Origin: a virus
DNA: 33,248 bases
Direction: 5' to 3' (one strand)
IMG/VR virus record: IMGVR_UViG_3300033978_000174
Span: 1-33,248 of that record
The notes under the pieces are model-generated. The model searched no databases. It was not told the origin of the DNA and was given only the letters and a program-made list of their open reading frames with translations. The position numbers and the translations under genes were made by a program. Positions 1 to 8,091 of the stretch are shown here, piece by piece. The first letter of the stretch is position 1; each line of letters begins with the position of its first letter.

Positions 1-18
1 CAAGTGTTTGAGCCCTAA
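1..18 (+). CDS. 3' end of an upstream tail gene (partial)
   Basis: The first 18 bases read as five sense codons (ending Val-Phe-Glu-Pro) and a TAA that overlaps the ATG of the gpL homologue as TAATG. In lambda-like tail operons the gene directly before L is M, so this is probably the end of a gpM-type minor tail protein. Only the context supports that; five residues cannot identify a family. Confidence 0.5.
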   Translation, partial: QVFEP

Positions 19-911
19 TGGCATACGCAGCTTGGGCTAGCAGCACCGCCTACAGCGTTGGCGCAATTGTCCGTGCAACGTCCGTACAGGCCACAGGGCT
101 TGTCTTTCGCTGCACTGTTGCAGGCACATCAGCTAGCACACAGCCTGCCTGGCCTACCGATATCGGCAGCACCATTGCAGATGGCACGGTCACATGGGCA
201 GCGATTAGCAGCGTCTACGAAGAACTGTCGGTACTGGCGCCGAATGCCATCATCGAGCTGTTTGAGCTGCAGCTTGACAACACGCTGCATGGTGCAAGCA
301 CGACGTACTACTGGCATAACGGCGTCAATGCCAACGTGACTGGCGACATCGTTTTCAACAGCAATACCTACGTCAGGCTTCCGGTCAAGGCGGAGGGTTT
401 TGACTACAGCAACACTGGTAGCCTGCCACGGCCAACGCTGACGATCAGCAATCTGACTGGTGATATCACAGCAATTCTGCTGCTGGTCAATGCGACGACG
501 CCCGGCAATGACCTTGGTGGCGCCACTGTCCGCAGGATCCGCACTCTGAAGAAGTTTCTAGACGGCGAGACCAATGCAGACCCCAATGCACGGTTTCCGA
601 CAGAGATCTGGTACGTCGATCGGAAGTCATCCGAGAACCGCGATCTGGTGCAATTTGAGCTGGCCAGTAAGTTTGACCTTGCAGGCGTGATGCTGCCAAG
701 GCGTCAGATCATTGCCAACGTGTGCCAGTGGCAGTACAGATCGGCAGAATGCGGCTACACCGGCAGCAACTACTGGAATGTCAACGATCAGGTGGTCGGC
801 ACCTTGGCGCAAGATGTATGCGGTAAGCGGCTTGGTAGCTGCCGATTGCGGTTTGGCTCCACTGCAGAGCTGCCGTTCGGCTCATTCCCTGGCGCTGGTC
901 TAACGCAATGA
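18..911 (+). CDS. L: Minor tail protein L (tail-tip, probable Fe-S protein)
   Basis: A 297-residue homologue of lambda gpL, a component of the tail tip complex that joins the tail tube to the central fibre protein. The core (about residues 70-230) has the gpL-type beta-rich pattern. Four cysteines at 236, 245, 268 and 275 have spacing x8, x22, x6, the spacing I recall for the cysteines that hold the iron-sulphur cluster in lambda gpL. Residues 3-65 form an extra N-terminal module rich in Trp, Ala, Ser and Thr that resembles small carbohydrate-binding modules; lambda gpL lacks it as far as I know. The start is the ATG overlapping the previous stop. Next comes gpK with a 4-base overlap, in the usual L-K-I-J order. 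Confidence 0.85.
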   Translation: MAYAAWASSTAYSVGAIVRATSVQATGLVFRCTVAGTSASTQPAWPTDIGSTIADGTVTWAAISSVYEELSVLAPNAIIELFELQLDNTLHGASTTYYWHNGVNANVTGDIVFNSNTYVRLPVKAEGFDYSNTGSLPRPTLTISNLTGDITAILLLVNATTPGNDLGGATVRRIRTLKKFLDGETNADPNARFPTEIWYVDRKSSENRDLVQFELASKFDLAGVMLPRRQIIANVCQWQYRSAECGYTGSNYWNVNDQVVGTLAQDVCGKRLGSCRLRFGSTAELPFGSFPGAGLTQ

Positions 912-1621
912 AGCTAGGCACAACGTTGCAAACCGAGATCCTCGCCTACGCGCAGGCATGCGACCCCAAGGAAATGTGCGGGGTTGTCCATGTGGTCAAG
1001 GGCCGGAAGCGGTTTTACGCCTGCAGCAACATCGCCGCAACGCCTGATGAGCACTTCGTGTTGGACCCTGCTGACTATGCAGCGGCTGAAGACTTGGGCG
1101 AGGTCGTGGCGATCGTTCACAGCCATCCTGTTACCAAGCCTGAGCCGTCAGATGCGGACCGTATCGGTTGCAATAGCAGCGGCCTGCCATGGGTGATCGT
1201 CAACCCCAAGACTGAGGAATGGGGCCAGTGCGAGCCGTCTGACTTTGAGCTGCCATATGTCGGGCGTGAGTTTGTCTTTGGCGTGGTGGATTGCTACAGC
1301 CTGTGCCGTGACTGGTATCAGCGTGAATGGGGTTTGGAGCTGGCTGACTTCCCGAGGCGTGATGGTTTCTGGGAGCGTGGTGAAAACCTGTACGTCAATG
1401 GGTACAAGTCCCAAGGCTTCCGGCGTGTGCCGTTTGATGAGTTGCAGTACGGCGACGCGATCTTGATGCACCTTGGCGCTGACCTGCCTAATCACGGCGC
1501 CATTTACCTTGGTGACCAGCAGATTTTGCATCATGTGCAGGGGCGGCTATCTAGTCGGGACGTGTACGGCGGCTACTATGTAAAGAGCACTGCCATGGTC
1601 CTGCGGCATGAAAGTCGTTAA
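908..1621 (+). CDS. K: Tail assembly protein K: JAMM metallopeptidase plus NlpC/P60 domain
   Basis: A 237-residue two-domain homologue of lambda gpK. The N-terminal half is a JAB/MPN+ domain: Glu22, then His71-x-His73 followed by Ser81-x-x-Asp84, the JAMM zinc signature. The C-terminal half is an NlpC/P60 cysteine peptidase domain with Cys129 in a DCYSL context and His196 in NHGAIY. In phages this protein acts during tail tip assembly and is thought to help local cell-wall opening; that role is family knowledge. The gene overlaps gpL by 4 bases and gpI by 14 bases, so translational coupling is likely. Confidence 0.9.
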   Translation: MKLGTTLQTEILAYAQACDPKEMCGVVHVVKGRKRFYACSNIAATPDEHFVLDPADYAAAEDLGEVVAIVHSHPVTKPEPSDADRIGCNSSGLPWVIVNPKTEEWGQCEPSDFELPYVGREFVFGVVDCYSLCRDWYQREWGLELADFPRRDGFWERGENLYVNGYKSQGFRRVPFDELQYGDAILMHLGADLPNHGAIYLGDQQILHHVQGRLSSRDVYGGYYVKSTAMVLRHESR

Positions 1622-2252
1622 GGTCTACGGCGCCCTCCGCAAGTTCCTAGGTGGCCGCTGCCGTTTCGAGTTTGAAGTAGACACACCAGCGCAAGCAATC
1701 AAGGCGTTGTGTGTGAACTTTCCTGATCTTGAGCAGTGGCTGATTAAAAGCGATTGGGGTTATCGCGTCACGGTTGGCAAGGAGCGCATCGGGCCAGAAA
1801 ATGCAGAGCTGGTCTGCCTGCCTTGGTCAGAGCGTGAGGTGTTCAGCATTGCCCCGGTGATCGCAGGTGCTGGTCAAGGTGTCGGGCAGGTTTTTGCAGG
1901 CATCGGTCTTGTCTTGGCTGCCATTGTCCTTGGCCCTGCGGCTGGAGGTTTTCTAGGCTTGGGTGCAGGATTGGCTGGGGCTGGAGCCGGAATTATTGGT
2001 GGTGCTGCAGCCACGGCAATTGGCGGACTTGGTGCTGCGCTGTTACTTGGCGGCATCTCGCAGATGATTTCGCCGCAACCCAACATGTCGCCGTTAGTGC
2101 GCGGCAAGGAAGCAGCCAGGCTTGAGAGCTTCAGCTTCAGCGGCATCAACAACACCAGCCAGCAGGGATTGCCGGTTCCGATTGCTTATGGTCGGGTCTT
2201 TGCTGGCTCAGCAGTCCTAAGCGCTGGCCTTGACGTTGATCAACTGAAATGA
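1608..2252 (+). CDS. I: Tail assembly protein I
   Basis: A 214-residue protein in the position of lambda gpI. The N-terminal part (1-80) looks like the ubiquitin-like fold of the family, beginning with a short strand and an AlaLeuArgLysPheLeuGly segment. Residues about 85-150 are a long run of Gly, Ala, Leu and Ile that would read as a membrane-like or glycine-zipper segment, also seen in gpI relatives. The C-terminus (SGINNTSQQGLPVPIAYGRV) is typical of the family. The start overlaps gpK by 14 bases and the stop overlaps the gpJ ATG (ATGA). Its partners are gpJ and gpK in the tail tip. Confidence 0.85.
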   Translation: MKVVKVYGALRKFLGGRCRFEFEVDTPAQAIKALCVNFPDLEQWLIKSDWGYRVTVGKERIGPENAELVCLPWSEREVFSIAPVIAGAGQGVGQVFAGIGLVLAAIVLGPAAGGFLGLGAGLAGAGAGIIGGAAATAIGGLGAALLLGGISQMISPQPNMSPLVRGKEAARLESFSFSGINNTSQQGLPVPIAYGRVFAGSAVLSAGLDVDQLK

Positions 2253-5200
2253 CACAGATCCAAGGTGCTGGTGGCGGTGGCGGTGGCGGTGGCGGTGGCT
2301 GCTTCCCTGGATACACGCTTGTCGATATCCCTGGCGGGCAGTGCCGCATTGATGAGCTGAAGCCCGGTGACATCGTTCTGAGCTTTGACGATCAAGGGCA
2401 GATCCTGCCTGCCAAGATCCTCAAGCTGCATGTCCACGACAGCGAACCGATCACCCGTTACAGCTACTGGGGTGGCAAACATCTTGATGCAACGCCTAAT
2501 CACTGGGTACTCAACCAGTTCAATGCGTTTGTTTGCATTGACACGCTGGGGCCTGATGACTGCCTGATTGACGGTCTAGGGCACCTGCGGCCCATCATCG
2601 CCAAGCAACCGCTAGAGCCTGGCACGGTTTACAACCTGACCGTTGAAGGCCAGCACACCTTCATTGCGGGCAACATTCGCGTCCACAACGCTGGCCTGGG
2701 TGCTACGATCGCTGGTGCAGGCGGTGGTGGCGGTGGCGGTGGCAAAGGTGGTGGTGGCACGACGCATGTACCAACGGAGGCCGATGACTCGCTGCAATCG
2801 GTCCAATACGGCAGTGTTCTTGACCTGATCAGCGAAGGCGAAATCCAAGGCATTGAGAACGGCGTTAAGGGCATCTACCTGGACGGCACACCGATTCAAA
2901 GCAGCAGCGGCATTGATAACTTCACTGGCTACACCGTTGTCACCCGCAACGGAACGCAGAATCAGGCATACATCCCTAACACCGAAGGCACGCAGTCTGA
3001 AAAGTCCGTCAACGTTGAGGTCACAAATGCTGCATCTGTAACCCGTACCGTCACGGATACCGATGTTGACCGTGTGCGCGTCACGGTGCAGCTACCAGCG
3101 CTGCAGATCATTGAAGACGACGGCGACATCATCGGCCATAGCGTCAGCATTGGCGTTTACATCCAATACAACGGTGGCGGCTTTACCAAACTATTTGATG
3201 ACACCATTAGCGGCAAGACCACCAATAGCTATCAGCGTGACTATATAGTCAGCCTATCGGGTGCGTTCCCTGTTGATATCCGTGTTGTCCGCAACAGTGC
3301 TGATGAGACCAGCGCCCGCAGGCAAAACCGCACTTACTTCAGCAGCTACACCGAGATCATTGACGAAAAGCTGCGTTATCCCAATAGCGCACTGACTTTC
3401 CTGCGGTTTGACTCGCGGCAGTTTGACACGGTGCCAGCGCGTAAGTATCTGGTGCGTGGCATCAAGGTGCAGCTACCCAGCAACGCCACCGTTGATACGA
3501 CAACCTACCCAGGGCGCGTTACCTACTCAGGCGTCTGGGACGGCACGTTTGGCGCTGCTACATGGTGCGCAGACCCAGCTTGGTGCTTGTGGGACTTGAT
3601 GACCAGTACGCGGTACGGCGCAGGCATTCCAACCAGCAGCCTGGACCGTTACGACTTTTTCGCCATCAGCCAATACTGCAACACGCTGGTCAGCAACGGA
3701 CGCGGCGGTCAGGAGCCACGGTTCAGTTGCAACATGCTGATCAACAGCCGTGATGAGGTCTACAACGTCATCCAAGAGTTTGTCGCCCTGTTTCGTGGCA
3801 TTGCCTACTACGGCGCCGGGTCGATGGTGGTGTTGCAGGACAAGCCTGCAGATCCGCAGTACCTGTTGACACCTGCCAATGTCGTTGATGGGCTGTTCAG
3901 CTACAGCGGCAGCGCACAGAAGGCACGGCACACCACCGCAACGATTGCATACCAGACCTACCAGCAGCTTGGTGAGGTCACTTATGAATATGTCGAGCTG
4001 GCAGATGCGGTTGCCAAATACGGCATCATCAATAAGGACATCAAGGCCATTGGCTGCTACTCGCAGGGCCAGGCGCACCGCTTGGGCAAGTGGGCGTTGC
4101 TGTCTGAGCAGAACCTGACTGAGACCGTCACATTTTCGGTGTCGCTTGATAGTGGCATCGTCCTGCGGCCTGGAATGGTGATTGACATTGCCGACCCGAT
4201 GAAGGCTGGTAGCAGGCAGGGCGGCAGGATCAGCGCAGCAACGACGACGACCGTAACGCTTGATTCTGCTCCCACCTTGGGAGGAAGCCCAACCATCAGC
4301 GTGCTGCTGCCTACGGGCTTGGTCGAAACGCGCAGCATCAGCGGTTTAGCGGGCAGTGTGGTCACTGTCAGCAGTGCATTCAGCGAATCTCCTAATCCGC
4401 AGAGCATTTGGATTATCCAAAGCACCGGCACGCAGACGCAGCAGTTCCGTGTTATCACGGTTGCCGAGGGTGAAGATGGCATCTACGGCATCACGGCGCT
4501 GTCATATAACGCCAGCATCTATGCCGCGATTGAATCGAACCTAAAGCTGTCGTTCCGTGATGTAGGCGATGGCGGCCTGACCGATCCGAACACCATCCCG
4601 CAGGAACCAATCGTTGAACCTGCACCTGATCCGCCGAGCAGCATTGATGGCACTGAGCACCTGTACGTTGACGGTTCCAACGTGCTCACTGCTTTTGAGC
4701 TGAGCTGGATTGAGCCAACCGTCAGGATTGTTGCCAACCGCGCCATCAAGGCGGTCAACTATCGGTTGCAGTACAAGATTGACAATGACAACTGGCGGCA
4801 ACTGGAGACGACATCACCGTCGATCCGGCTGACTGGGTTGCGTGCTGGGACGCTGTACGTCCAAATCGTCAGCATTGGCCTTACCGGACGGATCAGCTCC
4901 ACCGCAACGGCACAGTTTGCGCTGATCGGCAAGACGGCATCTCCCGGCAACGTGCAAAACTTGACGATTGAGGCCATTAGCGCCAACAGCGCCCGGCTGC
5001 GGTGGGATGCAACGGTTGATCTAGACGTGAAGGTGGCTGGCCGTGTTCACATCAGGCACACCAACCTTACGAATGGCACCGGCACATGGAGCAACAGCGT
5101 TGACCTGATTCCTGCGATCGCAGGCCATAACACCGAAGCAATTGTGCCGCTGGTCGAGGGTGAGATCCTGGTCAAGTTCGAGGATGACGGCGGCCGACAG

Positions 5201-6061
5201 TCTGCAGCAGAAACCAGTGTCATCGTTGACTTTCCTGATGCGCTTGGACGGCTGCTGGTGCAGTCAAGGCGTGAGGATGCGGATGTGCCGCCATTCCAGG
5301 GCAACAAGACGGATGTGTTCTACAACGAGGACTATGACGCCCTCACCCTTGACGGGGATGAGGAGATTGATGACGTGGTGGACTTTGACCTGCTGCCGGT
5401 GATGGACTTCATCGGTGACACGGTTGGGACAGGCACTTATGAGTTCAATGCAACCTTGGACCTCGGCGCTTCGTATTCGGTTGACCTGACTAGGTTCTTT
5501 GTCACTCGCGGATTTTTCCCTAGCGACCTGATCGACAGCCGTAATGGCTTGGTTGATGACTGGTCTGATTGGGACGGCGGTGTGGTCGATTCGGTCAATA
5601 GCAAGCTGTACCTCCGGCGTACCAGCGACAACCCAAGCGGCACGCCAACCTGGACAAGCTGGCAGGAGTTCGTCAATGGCACCTTCCTTGGCCGTGGCTT
5701 CCAGTTCAAGGCAGAGCTGACTAGCAATGACCCAGCAGAGAACATCTTGATTGATGAACTGGGCTATGAGGCAACGTTCCAGCGCAGGACTGAGCAATCG
5801 GTTGGAGCGATCGCCAGTACGGCAGGCACCAAGTCCATCACGTTTGACAAAGCGTTCTTTACCGGCACTGCCAGCCTCGGCGGCATCAATGCTTACCTGC
5901 CCAGCGTCGGCATTGTGGCCCAGAACCTTGCAACAGGTGATTACTTCAACGTCACCAACGTGACCAGCGCAGGCTTTGATGTCACCTTCAGGAACAGTAG
6001 TGGCACCGCAGTTGACAGGAACTTCCTGTGGAGTGCAGTCGGATTTGGCAAGGGCGTTTAA
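2249..6061 (+). CDS. J: Tail tip/host-specificity protein J with an embedded Hint domain
   Basis: A 1270-residue gpJ homologue, the central tail-tip protein that contacts the receptor in lambda-like phages. The order is: a short N-terminus with ten glycines (8-17); a 130-residue Hint domain (18-147); a second glycine-rich stretch (158-170); the conserved gpJ start ThrHisValProThrGluAlaAspAspSerLeuGlnSer and LeuIleSerGluGlyGluIle; the hub-forming region to about 770; fibronectin-III-like segments at about 800-1000; and a C-terminal region to 1270 probably facing the receptor. Without the Hint domain the two glycine runs would be adjacent and the protein would look like an ordinary gpJ. The ATG overlaps the gpI stop by 4 bases. 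Length is close to lambda gpJ (1132) plus the insertion. Confidence 0.9.
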   Translation: MTQIQGAGGGGGGGGGGCFPGYTLVDIPGGQCRIDELKPGDIVLSFDDQGQILPAKILKLHVHDSEPITRYSYWGGKHLDATPNHWVLNQFNAFVCIDTLGPDDCLIDGLGHLRPIIAKQPLEPGTVYNLTVEGQHTFIAGNIRVHNAGLGATIAGAGGGGGGGGKGGGGTTHVPTEADDSLQSVQYGSVLDLISEGEIQGIENGVKGIYLDGTPIQSSSGIDNFTGYTVVTRNGTQNQAYIPNTEGTQSEKSVNVEVTNAASVTRTVTDTDVDRVRVTVQLPALQIIEDDGDIIGHSVSIGVYIQYNGGGFTKLFDDTISGKTTNSYQRDYIVSLSGAFPVDIRVVRNSADETSARRQNRTYFSSYTEIIDEKLRYPNSALTFLRFDSRQFDTVPARKYLVRGIKVQLPSNATVDTTTYPGRVTYSGVWDGTFGAATWCADPAWCLWDLMTSTRYGAGIPTSSLDRYDFFAISQYCNTLVSNGRGGQEPRFSCNMLINSRDEVYNVIQEFVALFRGIAYYGAGSMVVLQDKPADPQYLLTPANVVDGLFSYSGSAQKARHTTATIAYQTYQQLGEVTYEYVELADAVAKYGIINKDIKAIGCYSQGQAHRLGKWALLSEQNLTETVTFSVSLDSGIVLRPGMVIDIADPMKAGSRQGGRISAATTTTVTLDSAPTLGGSPTISVLLPTGLVETRSISGLAGSVVTVSSAFSESPNPQSIWIIQSTGTQTQQFRVITVAEGEDGIYGITALSYNASIYAAIESNLKLSFRDVGDGGLTDPNTIPQEPIVEPAPDPPSSIDGTEHLYVDGSNVLTAFELSWIEPTVRIVANRAIKAVNYRLQYKIDNDNWRQLETTSPSIRLTGLRAGTLYVQIVSIGLTGRISSTATAQFALIGKTASPGNVQNLTIEAISANSARLRWDATVDLDVKVAGRVHIRHTNLTNGTGTWSNSVDLIPAIAGHNTEAIVPLVEGEILVKFEDDGGRQSAAETSVIVDFPDALGRLLVQSRREDADVPPFQGNKTDVFYNEDYDALTLDGDEEIDDVVDFDLLPVMDFIGDTVGTGTYEFNATLDLGASYSVDLTRFFVTRGFFPSDLIDSRNGLVDDWSDWDGGVVDSVNSKLYLRRTSDNPSGTPTWTSWQEFVNGTFLGRGFQFKAELTSNDPAENILIDELGYEATFQRRTEQSVGAIASTAGTKSITFDKAFFTGTASLGGINAYLPSVGIVAQNLATGDYFNVTNVTSAGFDVTFRNSSGTAVDRNFLWSAVGFGKGV
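2270..2299 (+). repeat. (GGTGGC)5 repeat encoding ten glycines
   Basis: Five perfect tandem copies of GGTGGC code for Gly8-Gly17 directly before the Hint domain. A second, less regular glycine-codon run lies behind the domain at 2720-2758 (eight Gly, Lys, four Gly). The two runs bracket the insertion and could serve as recombination tracts or as flexible linkers. Confidence 0.9.
2300..2689 (+). other. Hint / bacterial-intein-like domain inside gpJ
   Basis: Residues 18-147 of gpJ carry the hallmarks of a Hint fold. Block A begins with Cys18 (CFPGYTLV) and ends in IDELKPGDIVLSF. Block B contains the Thr-x-x-His motif in DATPNHWVL. Blocks F and G read VYNLTVEGQHTFI and end Val-His146-Asn147. 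The next residue is Ala148, not the Cys, Ser or Thr a classical intein needs for branched splicing. At 130 residues there is no room for a homing endonuclease. This fits the bacterial-intein-like (BIL, type A) class, whose members can splice or cleave themselves without a +1 nucleophile. Whether it splices, cleaves or is inactive cannot be told from sequence. Confidence 0.88.
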
Positions 6062-6089
6062 AGTGTAGACACTGCCTGTCTTGTAAGTT

Positions 6090-7805
6090 GTGGCTCAACA
6101 CGATTACGTCATCGCGAACGGCACTGGTGCTGCTGTCCGCTCTGACCTGAACAACGCGCTGGCCGCCATCGTCAGCAACAACAGCGGCGCGACAGAGCCA
6201 GCAACCATGTATGCCTACCAGTGGTGGGCTGATACCAGTACCGGGCTGCTCAAGCTACGCAATGCTGCCAACAACGCTTGGATCACGCTGAGAGAGCTGG
6301 ATGGCACGCTAACCATTGAGGCAGGTACGGTCTCGGCCCCTGGCTTGGCGTTCGCGTCGGACCTGAACACCGGCATCTATTCACCCGGCGCTGACCAAGT
6401 AGCGATAACCACCAACGGCGTCGAGCGCGTCGAATGGGGGACCACCGAGGTGGTGTTTAACGATGGTGGCACCAACTACGACTTTCGCATCGAGGGCGAC
6501 ACTGTTGATAGCTTGTTCTTCGTTGATGCCTCAACGGATCGGGTAGGTCTGGGGACTAGTAGCCCCAGTGCGTTATTTCATGTTGCACAAGACAGTTCCG
6601 ATGGAACCCAGGCGCGAATTACTGGCGCCACAAATCAAAACTATCAGCTTCGCTGGGGATTTGACACGACAAATCTTGTCGGTCGCATCCAATCAATTCA
6701 TGTGGGGACAGCTTACAGGGCCCTTGCTCTTAACCCTGACGGAGGCAACGTAGGGATTGGCTCTACTGCGCCCAACAGAGTATTAGATGTAAATGCTGCG
6801 TCGGGCAACGGAATCGCCCTAACTCCAACAGCAGGAAATGCAACAAACTGGATTGATTGGTTTGATACAGGCGGCGGTCCTTATGGCCGTATTGGCTATG
6901 ACCATCAAGCCAGTGCCATGCTGTTTCATACAAATAACAGCGAAAAAGCAAGGCTGGACCTAAATGGTCGTTTTTTAGTTGGCACGTCTTCTGCGCGTAG
7001 CAATTTTTTCAACACCACAACATCTACGCCTCTCTTTCAAGTAGAAGGGGCATCTTCGGGTGTTGGTCAGCTCTCGTCGTTTACTTATGGCGAAAGCAGC
7101 AACGGCGGCCCCTATCTGGTTCTTGGCAAGCATCGCGGCACTACAACAGGAGGCGTCACCTTAGTAAATGATGGTGACCAAATTGGTGCTGTTTCGTTCC
7201 AAGGATCTGACGGGAGCGAGTTTGTTGAGGGCGCGAGGATTCAAGCATTTGTAGATGGGACCCCTGGAGCGAATGACCTTCCGTCAAGATTAGTGTTCTC
7301 CACTACCGCCGACGGAGCGAGCAGCCCGACGGAGCGGTTCCGCTTATCCGCAAATGGAAGCGTCCGCGTTCCGGGTTTTTACGACTTTGCTACTGCATCT
7401 GCCGCCAATGTAAACATCGACAGTGACTACATAGTTCGCCGTTCAACGTCCTCTGTTAAATACAAAAAAGACGTAGAAACTATTGCACAAAATTATTCAG
7501 ATGCTTTGCTCGGTTGCCGTCCTGTTTGGTATCGGTCCAAATGCGATAGCGACAACCCGGACTGGGGTTGGTGGGGCTTTATTGCCGAAGAGGTCGCGGC
7601 AATTGACCCCAGACTTGTTCATTGGAGAACAACTGAGCCGATCATCAAAGAGGACGGATCAACTGTTGACGTTCCACTTGCAACGCCCGAACCAGAAGGC
7701 GTCCAGTACGACCGCTTTGTTCCGCATTTGCTGAACCTGATTAAACGGCAGAAAGAGCAGATCGAAGCGATGGAAGCCAGACTGTCAGCCCTTGAGGGCG
7801 CGTAG
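6090..7805 (+). CDS. Tail fibre with C-terminal S74 intramolecular chaperone
   Basis: A 571-residue fibre protein. The N-terminal 120 residues (start VAQHDYVIANGTG, then a WWADTSTGLLKLR segment) resemble the virion-attachment part of cyanophage fibres. A long beta-rich, Gly/Asn/Thr-rich shaft follows. The last ~120 residues are an S74 peptidase/chaperone domain: the Ser-Ser at 454-455 with Lys459/460 fit the Ser-Lys dyad, followed by GFIAEEV and the DRFVPHLLNLIKRQKEQIEAM trimer-forming coil. Family knowledge: the domain folds the trimer and then cuts itself off before the Ser. The GTG start at 6090 follows gpJ by 28 bases. From about 6560 the DNA becomes more AT-rich than the first third, suggesting an exchanged distal module. 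Confidence 0.88.
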   Translation: MAQHDYVIANGTGAAVRSDLNNALAAIVSNNSGATEPATMYAYQWWADTSTGLLKLRNAANNAWITLRELDGTLTIEAGTVSAPGLAFASDLNTGIYSPGADQVAITTNGVERVEWGTTEVVFNDGGTNYDFRIEGDTVDSLFFVDASTDRVGLGTSSPSALFHVAQDSSDGTQARITGATNQNYQLRWGFDTTNLVGRIQSIHVGTAYRALALNPDGGNVGIGSTAPNRVLDVNAASGNGIALTPTAGNATNWIDWFDTGGGPYGRIGYDHQASAMLFHTNNSEKARLDLNGRFLVGTSSARSNFFNTTTSTPLFQVEGASSGVGQLSSFTYGESSNGGPYLVLGKHRGTTTGGVTLVNDGDQIGAVSFQGSDGSEFVEGARIQAFVDGTPGANDLPSRLVFSTTADGASSPTERFRLSANGSVRVPGFYDFATASAANVNIDSDYIVRRSTSSVKYKKDVETIAQNYSDALLGCRPVWYRSKCDSDNPDWGWWGFIAEEVAAIDPRLVHWRTTEPIIKEDGSTVDVPLATPEPEGVQYDRFVPHLLNLIKRQKEQIEAMEARLSALEGA

Positions 7806-7918
7806 ACCTACTCTCCTCTGTGCTTGGTACACTAATAGCAATACCCCCTAAGCCTCTCAACGATGCTCAAACCTGGGGGTCACTATTTCCTCAAGGCGTA
7901 GTAACCATTCCCACTTCT

Positions 7919-8071
7919 ATGTCACCTGATTTCCGCTCGCTTTGCATCCGACTTCTAATTGCCCTTGATTCCGGCAACGCCAAAGCCGAAGAGCATGTGC
8001 TTTGCCAAATCAGGCAAGCAGTCAAGGACGAAGAAAACAGGGCTATGGCGCTCACCGGCAAAGCCACCTAG
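7919..8071 (+). CDS. Small protein upstream of the integrase (50 aa)
   Basis: An ATG at 7919 opens a 50-residue ORF (starts MSPDFRSLCIRLL) that ends 20 bases before the preferred integrase start. It looks like one or two amphipathic helices (LIALDSGNAKAEEHVLCQIRQAV) with no domain I recognise. The reading frame is open further upstream, but the segment before 7919 has poor coding character. Position suggests co-transcription with the integrase, possibly as a small regulator; that is speculation. Confidence 0.5.
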   Translation: MSPDFRSLCIRLLIALDSGNAKAEEHVLCQIRQAVKDEENRAMALTGKAT

Positions 8072-8091
8072 TCACCTTCACAAATGACACA

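Noticed and set aside
3527-4078. A 183-codon minus-strand ORF inside gpJ
   Set aside because: It is the antisense shadow of a well-supported gpJ coding sequence.
7840-7900. Possible terminator or attachment site formed by CCCCC and GGGGG after the fibre gene
   Set aside because: The loop is over 25 bases, no T tract follows and no tRNA-like sequence is visible; without the host sequence an attachment site cannot be claimed.
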